From positions 1-64,000 of the forward strand of contig CAMNDE010000003.1 of assembly GCA_946534895.1 (NCBI GenBank): 64,000 nt of DNA. The letters run 5' to 3'. Both the position numbers and the translations under genes were made by a program. A model generated the notes under the pieces. The model saw only the letters and a program-made list of their open reading frames with translations. It was not told the DNA's origin and did no database searches. Every line of letters begins with the position of its first letter. Position 1 is the first letter of the stretch. This DNA comes from UBA2943 sp946534895. Its GTDB lineage: Bacteria > Bacillota > Clostridia > Christensenellales > Aristaeellaceae. Shown here piece by piece: positions 1 to 7,811 of this stretch.

Positions 1-1012
1 GGATGGCGCCGCCGATGCAGGTGGCCGCGCCGCCGAAGGGCTCGATCTCGGTGGGATGGTTGTGCGTTTCGTTCTTGAACAGGAGCAGCCATTTTTCCGG
101 CACGCCGTCCACATCAATGGTCATGCGCACCGTGCAGGCATTGATTTCATCGCTTTCGTCCAGCTTGGAAAGCTTGCCCTGCTTCTTCAGGGACTTGGCC
201 GCCAGAGTGGCCAGATCCATGAGGCAGATGCTCTTCTTGTCGCCGGTCTGCTTCCGGACCTCGAGATACTGCTTCCAGGTCTTTTCGACTTCCGGATCCT
301 CAAAGGACGCGCTGTCGATGTGGGTCAGGAACGTGGTGTGCCGGCAGTGGTCGGACCAGTAGGTATCGATCATCCGGATTTCCGTGATGGTGGGATTGCG
401 CTGCTCTGTGCGGAAATAGTCCCGGCAGAAGCGCAGGTCATCCAGGTCCATGGCCAGGCCGAGGCTGGAGAGCAGGGCGGAGAGCCCGTCATCGTCCAGG
501 TCCAGGAAGCCTTCCAGTGTGGCCACATGATCCGGACGCTCAAACTCCATGTCCAGGGAAGTGCGCGGATCCGGGGATGCCTCCCGGGCTTCCACGGGGT
601 TGATGAGGTGGCTGCGCAGACGTCTGCGGTCCTCATCCGTGAGCGTGCCGAAGAACTGATACAGGGTCATGCTGTGCACCCGGGGACGTTCGCCCTGGGA
701 GAGCATCTGAATGCACTGGGCCGCGGAATCCGCTCTCTGGTCAAACTGACCGGGCAGGTATTCCACGCACAGCTGCTCATCCGGATGGGTGTCCGGAAGG
801 GTTTCGTAGATTTCATCCACCTGGGGTTCGGAGAAAATGGTCTGGCAGCTGCGCTGGAACAGTTCCGGGGAAAGATCCTGGACATCATAGACCAGGAAGA
901 TCCGGACCTGCTTCAGTCCCTGAATGCCCAGAAAGGAACGGCATTCCTGCAGAAGATTGCGGGCCTGAAGATCCAGGGGGCTGCGTTTCTCCACATAAAC
1001 GCGATTGACCAT
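1..1012 (-). CDS. purL: Phosphoribosylformylglycinamidine synthase, long form (N-terminal part, cut by window edge)
   Basis: Converts FGAR, glutamine and ATP to FGAM in purine synthesis. Only the first 337 residues are in the window; the gene runs off the left edge. The N-terminus (about 1-150) is the PurS-like region of the single-chain PurL type, followed by a linker. The conserved DTYWSDHCRHTTF motif lies at residues 216-228, and the NETHNHPTEIEPFGG glycine-rich segment of the ATP-binding half is just before the edge. The ATG at 1012 is only 1 base beyond the purD stop codon, so translation is probably coupled. It is the last visible gene of the operon. The glutaminase domain is not visible, so completeness cannot be judged. 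Confidence 0.95.
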   Translation of the reverse strand, partial: MVNRVYVEKRSPLDLQARNLLQECRSFLGIQGLKQVRIFLVYDVQDLSPELFQRSCQTIFSEPQVDEIYETLPDTHPDEQLCVEYLPGQFDQRADSAAQCIQMLSQGERPRVHSMTLYQFFGTLTDEDRRRLRSHLINPVEAREASPDPRTSLDMEFERPDHVATLEGFLDLDDDGLSALLSSLGLAMDLDDLRFCRDYFRTEQRNPTITEIRMIDTYWSDHCRHTTFLTHIDSASFEDPEVEKTWKQYLEVRKQTGDKKSICLMDLATLAAKSLKKQGKLSKLDESDEINACTVRMTIDVDGVPEKWLLLFKNETHNHPTEIEPFGGAATCIGGAI

Positions 1013-1013
1013 G

Positions 1014-2273
1014 TTACGCCTCCAGTGCGCGCCGTCCGATATCCCGGCGGCAGTACTTGTTCTCAAAGGTGATCCGGTCCGCCCGCTCATAGGCGGTGGA
1101 GATGGCCTGGGCCAGGGTCGGTGCGCGGCCGATGACGCCGAGCACGCGTCCGCCGTTTGTCAGAAGGCGGCCGTTTTCTTCCTTTGCCCCTGCCACATAG
1201 ACCCAGGGGCGTATATCCTCGGGAATGTCAATGGGGAAGCCCTTTTCGTAGGACACAGGATAGCCCTTGCTGGCCAGAATGACGCAGCAGCAGTGATCCG
1301 TGGAGAAGCGGACATCGATCTCACTGAGCCGCTCCTCGGTGACAGCCTTCATGATGGTGAGCAGGTCTGTTTCCAGCAGCGGGAGGACCACCTGGGTCTC
1401 AGGATCGCCGAAGCGGCAGTTGTACTCGATCACTTTCGGTCCGTCAGGGGTGAGCATGAGGCCGAAGTACAGGCAGCCCTTGAACGGCGTTCCGCGGTCT
1501 GCCATGGCACGGATGGTGGGCAGGAAGATCTCTTCCATGCACCGCTTTTCCATTTCCGGCGTGAAGTAGGGATTCGGGGCGACCGTGCCCATGCCGCCGG
1601 TATTCAGTCCCTGATCACCGTCCATGGCGCGCTTGTGGTCCATGGAGGAGACCATGGGAATCAGGGTGTGTCCGTCCGTGAAGGCGAGCACGGAGACTTC
1701 CGGGCCGGTGAGGAAGGTTTCCATGACCACCCGGTCCCCGCTCTTGCCGAACACGTGGTTTTCCATCATGTCATGAACGGCCGCGCGGGCCTCGTCCCGG
1801 GTCTGGGCAATGATGACGCCCTTGCCGAGGGCCAGGCCGTCCGCCTTGATGACCAGCGGGAGCGCAGCGTGCTCCACATAGTCCAGCGCTTCAGCGGCGC
1901 TGGAGCAGACACAGAAGTCAGCCGTGGGAATATGATGGGCCTGCATGAGCTGCTTGGCAAAGATCTTGCTGCCTTCCAGCTGTGCAGCGGCCTTGCTGGG
2001 CCCGAAGCAGGGAATGCCGCGGCTTTCCAGCAGATCCACGCATCCAAGCACCAGGGGGTCGTCCGGAGCCACAACGGCATAGTCCACATGATGGCTGAGC
2101 GCGAAATCCAGAATGCCGTCCAGGTCAGTGGCCTTGACGGGGACGCACTGGGCGTCCCCGGTCATGCCGCCGTTGCCGGGCAGGGCATAGATGGTCTGGA
2201 CTTCCGGGTTCTTTTTCAGTGCCCGGATCAGTGCGTGTTCACGCCCGCCGGAGCCAACAACAAGCAGAGTCAT
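1014..2273 (-). CDS. purD: Phosphoribosylamine-glycine ligase (GAR synthetase)
   Basis: Joins phosphoribosylamine and glycine using ATP, the second step of purine synthesis. The 419-residue length is normal for PurD. Visible marks are the N-terminal MTLLVVGSGGREHAL loop, GNGG near residue 34, the ATP-grasp segment with VIKADGLALGKGV, the signature GMGTVAPNPY and the metal-site region YNCRFGDPETQ. It sits between purH and purL in one minus-strand operon, with 16 bases to purH and 1 base to purL. No odd residues were noticed. Confidence 0.97.
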   Translation of the reverse strand: MTLLVVGSGGREHALIRALKKNPEVQTIYALPGNGGMTGDAQCVPVKATDLDGILDFALSHHVDYAVVAPDDPLVLGCVDLLESRGIPCFGPSKAAAQLEGSKIFAKQLMQAHHIPTADFCVCSSAAEALDYVEHAALPLVIKADGLALGKGVIIAQTRDEARAAVHDMMENHVFGKSGDRVVMETFLTGPEVSVLAFTDGHTLIPMVSSMDHKRAMDGDQGLNTGGMGTVAPNPYFTPEMEKRCMEEIFLPTIRAMADRGTPFKGCLYFGLMLTPDGPKVIEYNCRFGDPETQVVLPLLETDLLTIMKAVTEERLSEIDVRFSTDHCCCVILASKGYPVSYEKGFPIDIPEDIRPWVYVAGAKEENGRLLTNGGRVLGVIGRAPTLAQAISTAYERADRITFENKYCRRDIGRRALEA

Positions 2274-2289
2274 ACAAGCCTCCTGAAAA

Positions 2290-3474
2290 TCAATGATGGA
2301 AAAGGCGCAGGTGCGTGAAGCACAGGGTCATGTTGTACTCATCGCACTTCTCAATGACGGCATCGTCGCGGATGGAGCCGCCGGGCTCGGCCACGTAGGT
2401 GACGCCGCTGCGGTGCGCGCGCTCAATATTGTCCGAAAAGGGGAAGAAGGCGTCCGAGCCCAGGGAAACGCCGGAGATGCCGGACAGGTACTCGGCCTGT
2501 TCCTCACGGGTAAACGGAGCGGGCTGCTCGGTGAAGTACTTCTCCCAGTTGCCGGGCGCGCATACGTCTTCCTCATTGCCGTTGATGTAGGAATCAATGA
2601 CATTGTCGCGGTCCGGACGTCCCAGTTCCTTGCGGAAGGGCAGGGCGAGCACCCGGGGGCTCTGACGCAGGTGCCAGTTGTCGGCCTTGGAGCCGGCAAG
2701 ACGCGTGCAGTGAATGCGGGACTGCTGGCCGGCGCCTACGCCGATGGCCTGTCCGTCCACGGCATAGCACACGGAGTTGGACTGGGTGTATTTCAGGGTG
2801 ATCAGGGAAATGATCAGGTCGCGGACGGCCGATTCCGGCAGGTCCTTGCTGCTGCTGACGATTTCCTTGAGATACTCGGGGGTGATGAGCACATCATTGC
2901 GGCCCTGATGGAAGGCGATGCCGAAGACTTCCTTGACTTCTTCCTTGGGCGGTTCATATTCCGGATCGATCTGGATGATGTTGTAATTGCCCTTGCGCTT
3001 TTCCTTCAGGATTTCCAGGGCCTCGGGGCTGTAGCCGGGCGCGATGATGCCGTCGGAAACCTCGCGGCGGATCAGCTTTGCGGTGGTGACGTCGCAGGGA
3101 TCGGACAGGGCGATGAAATCGCCGAAGGAGGACATGCGGTCCGTGCCGCGGGCGCGTGCGTAGGCGCAGGCCAGCGGGGAGTCGTCCAGGCCTTCAATAT
3201 CGTCCACAAAGCAGGCCTTCTTGAGGGTGTCGGACAGGGGCAGGCCCAGGGCGGCGGAGGTGGGGGAGACATGCTTGAAGGATGCGGCGGCCGGCATATT
3301 CAGCACCTTGCGCAGTTCGCGCACCAGCTGCCAGGCATTGAGGGCGTCCATGAAGTTGATGTATCCGGGACGTCCGGAGAGAATGCAGAAGGGAAGTTCG
3401 CCGCCGCCTGCGCGGGTAATGGAGGCGGGTTTCTGGTGGGGGTTGCAGCCGTACTTGAGTTCGAAAGCGTTCAT
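2290..3474 (-). CDS. purH: AICAR transformylase, single-domain PurH lacking IMP cyclohydrolase
   Basis: Formylates AICAR to FAICAR with 10-formyl-tetrahydrofolate. The protein is 394 residues, against about 510 for the usual bifunctional PurH. It starts directly with the transformylase domain (MNAFELKYGCNPHQKPA) and has no N-terminal IMP cyclohydrolase domain. The catalytic Lys-His pair is present in ASFKHVSPTSAALG near residues 64-77. An upstream in-frame extension exists, but the ATG at 3474 overlaps the purN stop as ATGA and fits the family N-terminus. IMP ring closure must be done by another protein; none is recognisable in the window. Confidence 0.93.
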   Translation of the reverse strand: MNAFELKYGCNPHQKPASITRAGGGELPFCILSGRPGYINFMDALNAWQLVRELRKVLNMPAAASFKHVSPTSAALGLPLSDTLKKACFVDDIEGLDDSPLACAYARARGTDRMSSFGDFIALSDPCDVTTAKLIRREVSDGIIAPGYSPEALEILKEKRKGNYNIIQIDPEYEPPKEEVKEVFGIAFHQGRNDVLITPEYLKEIVSSSKDLPESAVRDLIISLITLKYTQSNSVCYAVDGQAIGVGAGQQSRIHCTRLAGSKADNWHLRQSPRVLALPFRKELGRPDRDNVIDSYINGNEEDVCAPGNWEKYFTEQPAPFTREEQAEYLSGISGVSLGSDAFFPFSDNIERAHRSGVTYVAEPGGSIRDDAVIEKCDEYNMTLCFTHLRLFHH

Positions 3475-4088
3475 GTGTGTTCCTCCTTCTCCCGGATATT
3501 CCGGGCTACCGTTTCCAGGGCCTGGGGGAGCAGGATCCATTCCGCTTCCTCCATCACCCGTCTCTGAAGTCGTTCGGGGGTATCCCCGGGCTGTACCGCG
3601 ACGGCCTTCTGAGCGATGATCTCGCCGCCGTCCGGGATCTCATTGACAAAGTGGACTGTGGCCCCGGTGATGCGCACGCCCCGCTCCAGGGCGGCTTCAT
3701 GCACTTTCAGGCCGTAGAACCCCTGACCGCAGAAGGAGGGGATCAGGGACGGATGAATGTTCAGGATCCGTTTGTCCCATCTGCGGGTGAACTCCGGGGA
3801 GAGAATGGACAGGAACCCGGCCAGCACAATCAGCCGGATCCCGTGTTCCGCAAGCGTTTTTTCCAGCGCCTGCTCCCAGCTCTCCCGGTCCGGGAAAGCC
3901 TTTTTTTCCAGGGCCAGGTGCGCGATGCCGGCCTGCTCGGCCCGCACCAGGGCATAGGCGGAAGACTGGGAAGAGAGCACCAGGGCAATGTCCGCATCCG
4001 GGATTTCCCCGCGGGCGGAGGCGTCCAGGATAGCCTGCAGATTGGTGCCGCCGCCGGAAACCAGCACGGCTGTGGGAATCTTATTCAT
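3471..4088 (-). CDS. purN: Phosphoribosylglycinamide formyltransferase
   Basis: Transfers formyl from 10-formyl-tetrahydrofolate to GAR. At 205 residues it has the usual size. Motifs seen are SGGGTNLQAIL at the phosphate-binding loop, NIHPSLIPSF with the catalytic Asn and His, and GATVHFVNEIPDGG with the catalytic Asp. I chose the ATG at 4088 (MNKIPTAVL) because it matches the family start and because upstream codons run into purM. Its TGA overlaps the purH ATG by four bases, a sign of coupling. Confidence 0.95.
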   Translation of the reverse strand: MNKIPTAVLVSGGGTNLQAILDASARGEIPDADIALVLSSQSSAYALVRAEQAGIAHLALEKKAFPDRESWEQALEKTLAEHGIRLIVLAGFLSILSPEFTRRWDKRILNIHPSLIPSFCGQGFYGLKVHEAALERGVRITGATVHFVNEIPDGGEIIAQKAVAVQPGDTPERLQRRVMEEAEWILLPQALETVARNIREKEEHT

Positions 4089-4095
4089 ACACACC

Positions 4096-5133
4096 TCACG
4101 CGATCCGGATCTTGTCCGAGCCCTTTTCGATATGGCCCAGCAGAATGGGAGATTCACCCTGACGCCGCAGGCAGTCCATGGCCAGGTCGGCCTGTTCCTT
4201 CTTCACCACCAGGCTCATGCCGCAGCCCATGTTGTAGGTATTGAACATGTCGCGCTCGGGAATATTGCCTTCCCGGGCGATGAGATCAAACACGGGAAGC
4301 TTCGGCAGCGCGCTGCGGTCAATGACGGCGCAGAAGCCTTCGGGAATGGAGCGCGGGATGTTTTCATAGAATCCGCCGCCGGTGATATGCGAAAGCGCCA
4401 TGACTTCCACTTCCTGCATGAGCGCCAGGACCTGCTTGACATAGATCCGGGTGGGCGCCAGCAGCACCTCGCCGGGCGTCTTTCCGTCCAGCGCCTGAAG
4501 CGGTGCGGTCAGGTACTCCCGGGTCATGGGCAGCACGTGGCGCACCAGGGAAAAACCGTTGGAATGCACGCCCGAGGAGGGCAGGCCCAGGATGACGTCG
4601 CCCTCGCGCATGTGTTCGGGCACCGGGATTCTGTCCCGGTCCACAATCCCGGAAGAGAAGCCGGCCAGGTCATACTCGTCTTCCGGATAGAAGCCGGGCA
4701 TTTCCGCGGTCTCACCGCCGATGAGGGCACAGCCGGCCAGCACGCAGCCGTCGCTCACGCCTTTGACAATATCGGCAATGCGCTCCGGCACATTGCGGCC
4801 GCAGGCAATGTAATCCAGGAAATACAGCGGGCGCGCTCCGGCGCAGACAATATCGTTGACGCACATGGCCACGCAGTCCTGGCCCACAGTGTCGTGACGG
4901 TCCATCAGGAAGGCCAGCTTGAGCTTGGTGCCCACACCGTCGGTACCGCTGACCAGCACCGGGCGCTTGTAGCCGGTCAGGTCCAGCTCGAACAGTCCGC
5001 CGAATCCGCCGATGTCCGAGGCGACGCCGGGAATCATGGTGCGGGCGATATGCTGTTTCATCAGTTCCACGGCACGGTATCCGGCGGTAATGTCCACACC
5101 GGCCTTCTTGTAGCTTTCAGATTGAGAAATCAT
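4096..5133 (-). CDS. purM: Phosphoribosylformylglycinamidine cyclo-ligase (AIR synthetase)
   Basis: Closes the imidazole ring of FGAM to give AIR. The 345-residue protein has the normal family layout: YKKAGVDITAGYRAVELMK at the start, VSGTDGVGTKLKLAF for the ATP and dimer region, ALIGGETAEMPGFY, and GLPSSGVHSNGFSLVR. Three in-frame ATGs are possible; the one at 5133 is best spaced (6 bases) from GGAAAGG. The gene starts downstream of the purF-like stop and is followed by purN after 7 bases. Confidence 0.95.
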   Translation of the reverse strand: MISQSESYKKAGVDITAGYRAVELMKQHIARTMIPGVASDIGGFGGLFELDLTGYKRPVLVSGTDGVGTKLKLAFLMDRHDTVGQDCVAMCVNDIVCAGARPLYFLDYIACGRNVPERIADIVKGVSDGCVLAGCALIGGETAEMPGFYPEDEYDLAGFSSGIVDRDRIPVPEHMREGDVILGLPSSGVHSNGFSLVRHVLPMTREYLTAPLQALDGKTPGEVLLAPTRIYVKQVLALMQEVEVMALSHITGGGFYENIPRSIPEGFCAVIDRSALPKLPVFDLIAREGNIPERDMFNTYNMGCGMSLVVKKEQADLAMDCLRRQGESPILLGHIEKGSDKIRIA

Positions 5134-5150
5134 AGACATCCTTTCCGGCC

Positions 5151-6575
5151 TCATTCACGGCCATCCCAGCAGAAAGTGCAGAGTTTGCAGCGGTCGATAC
5201 CGATGGCTTCCTCCAGTCCTTCCAGGGACTGGAACTCCAGGGAGGAAAAATGGAAGCGGTCACAGATGGCCTGGCGCATGGCCCGGCCGCGCTCTGTGGA
5301 GGAGTCGGCGTATTCGTCCAGATGGTTCAGGCCTTCTTCCCCTTCCAGCTCCACGATCACCTGACGGGTGATCAGCTCCATGTCTGAGGTGGCGCGGGAG
5401 AAGTTCAGGAACTTGCAGCCGTACATGATGGGCGGGCAGGCAGAGCGCATATGCACGCTCTTGGCACCGCTTTCGTAAAGGAACTCGACGGTTTCCCGCA
5501 GCTGCGTGCCCCGGACAATGGAGTCGTCCACGAACAGGAGATTCTTGTCCTGGATCAGCTCATGCACCGGGATCTGCTTCATCTTCGCCACGCGGTTGCG
5601 CTCTTTCTGGTTGGCCGGCATGAAGGAACGGGACCAGGTGGGCGTGTACTTGATGAACGCGCGTGCGAAGCGCAGGTTGCTGCCGTTGGCATAGCCGATG
5701 GCGTGCGGGGTGCCGGAGTCCGGAACGCCGCCCACATAGTCGATCTGTTCATGGTATCCGTTTTCCCTGTCATGGCGTGCCATGATCTCGCCGTTGCGGT
5801 AGCGCATGGCTTCCACATTGACGCCCTGATAGGTGGAAGTGGGATATCCGTAATAGGTCCAGAGGAAGGAGCAGATCCGCATTTCCTCAAGAGGCGGGAG
5901 CATCTGATGCCATCCGTCCGGGGTAACTTCCACGATCTCGCCGGGCCCGAGCTCCAGGTCGGTCTCACAGCCCATCTTATGGAAGGCAAAGTCTTCAAAG
6001 GTCACGCAGTACATGTCCTCGCCCTTGCCCACCAGCACCGGCAGGCGGCCCCGCAGATCCCGGGCGGCGATCAGATTGCCGTTGTCCCGGAGAATCAGGA
6101 CGGACAGCGTACCCTGGATTTTTTCCTGGGCAAAGCGGATGCCCTCGGGAAAGGAACTCTTCTGATCGATCAGGGCGGCTACCAGCTCCGTGTCATTGAC
6201 ATGTCCGCCGCGCATGGCTTCAAAGTGTCCGCCGGAGAAGGTGAGGAACTGACTGATGAGTTCTTCTGCATTGTTGATGATGCCCACGATGGAAATGGCA
6301 TAATTGCCGAGATTGGAGCGGATCAGCAGAGGCTGGGGGTCTGCATCCGAGATGCAGCCGATGGCGCTGGTGCCCTCCATTTCCTCAAGGGTTTTCTGGA
6401 ACCGGGTGCGGAAAGGACTGTTCTCAATATTGTGGATCTCGCGCTGGAGGCCGTTGGCCGCATCCCATGCGGCCATGCCGCCGCGTCTTGTGCCGAGATG
6501 CGAATGATAGTCGGTCCCGAAATAGACATCTGCCACCACATCTCTTCTGGAAGTGGCTCCAAAGAAAGCACCCAT
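5151..6575 (-). CDS. purF: PurF-like amidophosphoribosyltransferase lacking the N-terminal catalytic cysteine
   Basis: First gene of the purine operon and homologous to glutamine PRPP amidotransferase. The N-terminal Ntn-hydrolase fold is kept (YHSHLGTRRGGMA, then a glutaminase-like domain to about residue 230), as is the C-terminal PRPP loop LLFVDDSIVRGTQ. Cysteines in RICSF, MYGCKF and CKLC match the Fe-S ligands of Bacillus-type PurF. The start reads MGAFFG where PurF has MCG, so the residue that attacks glutamine is Gly. The AGGGAGG site upstream of 6575 supports this start. It may use free ammonia, another glutaminase, or have a different role. I recall similar Cys-less forms in clostridia and Bacteroidetes. 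Confidence 0.85.
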   Translation of the reverse strand: MGAFFGATSRRDVVADVYFGTDYHSHLGTRRGGMAAWDAANGLQREIHNIENSPFRTRFQKTLEEMEGTSAIGCISDADPQPLLIRSNLGNYAISIVGIINNAEELISQFLTFSGGHFEAMRGGHVNDTELVAALIDQKSSFPEGIRFAQEKIQGTLSVLILRDNGNLIAARDLRGRLPVLVGKGEDMYCVTFEDFAFHKMGCETDLELGPGEIVEVTPDGWHQMLPPLEEMRICSFLWTYYGYPTSTYQGVNVEAMRYRNGEIMARHDRENGYHEQIDYVGGVPDSGTPHAIGYANGSNLRFARAFIKYTPTWSRSFMPANQKERNRVAKMKQIPVHELIQDKNLLFVDDSIVRGTQLRETVEFLYESGAKSVHMRSACPPIMYGCKFLNFSRATSDMELITRQVIVELEGEEGLNHLDEYADSSTERGRAMRQAICDRFHFSSLEFQSLEGLEEAIGIDRCKLCTFCWDGRE

Positions 6576-6631
6576 GTCAGACCTCCCTGTGTTTCCATTG
6601 CCGCTTTTCCGGGATTGGAAAAGTCTGATTC

Positions 6632-6660
6632 AATATATCACGAACATTAGTGGTTGTAAA
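6632..6660 (-). promoter_or_regulatory. Promoter of the purine operon with PurBox-like motif in the spacer
   Basis: TTTACA (6655-6660) and TATATT (6632-6637), read on the minus strand, are separated by exactly 17 bases. The motif CGAACATT (6641-6648, plus strand) lies inside the spacer, where a bound repressor would block polymerase. Two further CGAAC(A/G)TT motifs lie upstream at 6685-6692 and 6736-6743. Confidence 0.7.
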
Positions 6661-6684
6661 TAGAAATTAAGTACGGAAATAATC

Positions 6685-6743
6685 CGAACATTCCCATGCC
6701 GGGGATTGAAAATACTGGGAATATTCATGAAAACCCGAACGTT
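6685..6743. promoter_or_regulatory. Additional PurBox-like motifs
   Basis: The segment around 6685-6692 (AATCCGAACATT) matches all but one position of the Gram-positive PurBox AWWWCCGAACWWT. The one at 6736-6743 (AACCCGAACGTT) lies in an imperfect 19-base palindrome at 6732-6750. Both are in the same orientation as the motif in the purF promoter. A PurR-like regulator is inferred, not seen. Confidence 0.4.
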
Positions 6744-6775
6744 CCGGGTTGGGCATGTGGAATCTGTGACGGGCA

Positions 6776-6804
6776 TTGCACAACCTGGACATCTCTGCTA
6801 TGCT
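6776..6804 (+). promoter_or_regulatory. Promoter of the lactonase-GH2 unit
   Basis: TTGCAC (6776-6781) and TATGCT (6799-6804) are spaced by 17 bases, 25 bases upstream of the lactonase ATG. Confidence 0.6.
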
Positions 6805-6829
6805 CATGCCATGGAAAGGAGAGATTCAT

Positions 6830-7795
6830 ATGCAGTCAGTTCTGATCGGAACCTATACATCGGGCGGGCAGGAGAAGAACGGCGTGTGGCGCCTGACGCT
6901 TGACAGCGGACGGATTCTGGACCGGGAAGGCGTGCTGGAGGCGGAGGATCCTTCCTATCTTCTGCCGGTGGACGGCGGTCTTTACTATGTCAATGAGCGC
7001 CTGAGCGGAGGCGAGGGCGCGGTGGGCTATGCCCGGAAGTGCGGCGGACATTACGAGCGCGTATGGGAATGCGGTACCGGCGGCACCAATCCCTGTCATC
7101 TGGCGCTGTCCGCAGACGGCAGGTACCTGGCTGTGGCCAACTACTCGTCGGGCGGTGTATGGATCGGACGCAGGAACGGGGAGGGCATCGGAGAAACCCG
7201 GCTGTTTGCGGGACACGGCGGAAGCGTGCATCCGCAGCGCCAGGAAGGCCCGCATGCGCATTTCGTGGTGTTTACAGATCCGGCACACCTGCTGAGCGCG
7301 GACCTTGGCGCGGATGAAATACGCAGGTTCCGTCTCGGAGATTCCGGCTGGGAGGAAGACGAAGCGCTGAAGCTCCCCGCGGGCTGCGGCCCCCGGCATC
7401 TGATCCCGGAAAAGGACCGGATCATGGTGATCACGGAACTGTCCTGCGAGCTTATGGCTGTGGACTGGCAGGGACATGTGCTGTTCCGCACTCCGGTTTC
7501 CTCCGGCGAGGGCACGGCGGCGGCCCTGAAAAGGGACGGCCGGAATTATGTGACCACGCAGCGCGGACAGGATGTGGTGCGGATCTTTTCCCCGGACGGA
7601 ACATGCCTCAGTGAGTTTGCGGCCGGAGCCAGGGAACCCAGGGACGTGCTGGCGGCGGGGAACATGATCCTGTGCGCCTGCCAGAGCGGGAATGCCGTGA
7701 CGGTGCACGTGAAAAGCGGAGATACATACGCGCAGACGGACTGCGTACAGATCCGGCAGGCCGTATGCGCTGTAACGGAAAAGGAAGAATGCTGA
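6830..7795 (+). CDS. Lactonase family protein (YbhE-type beta-propeller)
   Basis: A 321-residue protein of the 6-phosphogluconolactonase/lactonase family built as a seven-bladed beta-propeller. Family marks are the start MQSVLIGTYTSGG, GGTNPCHLALSADGRYLAVANYSSG, the histidine-rich GPHAHFV and GCGPRHLIP. There is no signal peptide, so it is cytoplasmic. The ATG at 6830 follows AAAGGAGAG with good spacing. It is 16 bases upstream of a family 2 glycosidase, so the pair probably forms an operon. True substrate is unknown; 6-phosphogluconolactone, or a sugar lactone from the neighbouring glycosidase pathway, are both possible. Confidence 0.85.
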   Translation: MQSVLIGTYTSGGQEKNGVWRLTLDSGRILDREGVLEAEDPSYLLPVDGGLYYVNERLSGGEGAVGYARKCGGHYERVWECGTGGTNPCHLALSADGRYLAVANYSSGGVWIGRRNGEGIGETRLFAGHGGSVHPQRQEGPHAHFVVFTDPAHLLSADLGADEIRRFRLGDSGWEEDEALKLPAGCGPRHLIPEKDRIMVITELSCELMAVDWQGHVLFRTPVSSGEGTAAALKRDGRNYVTTQRGQDVVRIFSPDGTCLSEFAAGAREPRDVLAAGNMILCACQSGNAVTVHVKSGDTYAQTDCVQIRQAVCAVTEKEEC

Positions 7796-7811
7796 AAGGG
7801 GCGTTTAGAGC

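Noticed and set aside
3475..3540. Longer PurH with 22 extra N-terminal residues
   Set aside because: The extension overlaps purN, lacks a ribosome site and does not resemble any PurH domain.
6576..6660. Purine riboswitch in the purine operon leader
   Set aside because: The leader from the predicted start is only about 50 bases and lacks the three-way junction core.
6685..6750. LexA (DinR) box upstream of the lactonase
   Set aside because: The sequence lacks the CGAAC-N4-GTTCG symmetry; only one half matches. PurBox-like fit is better.
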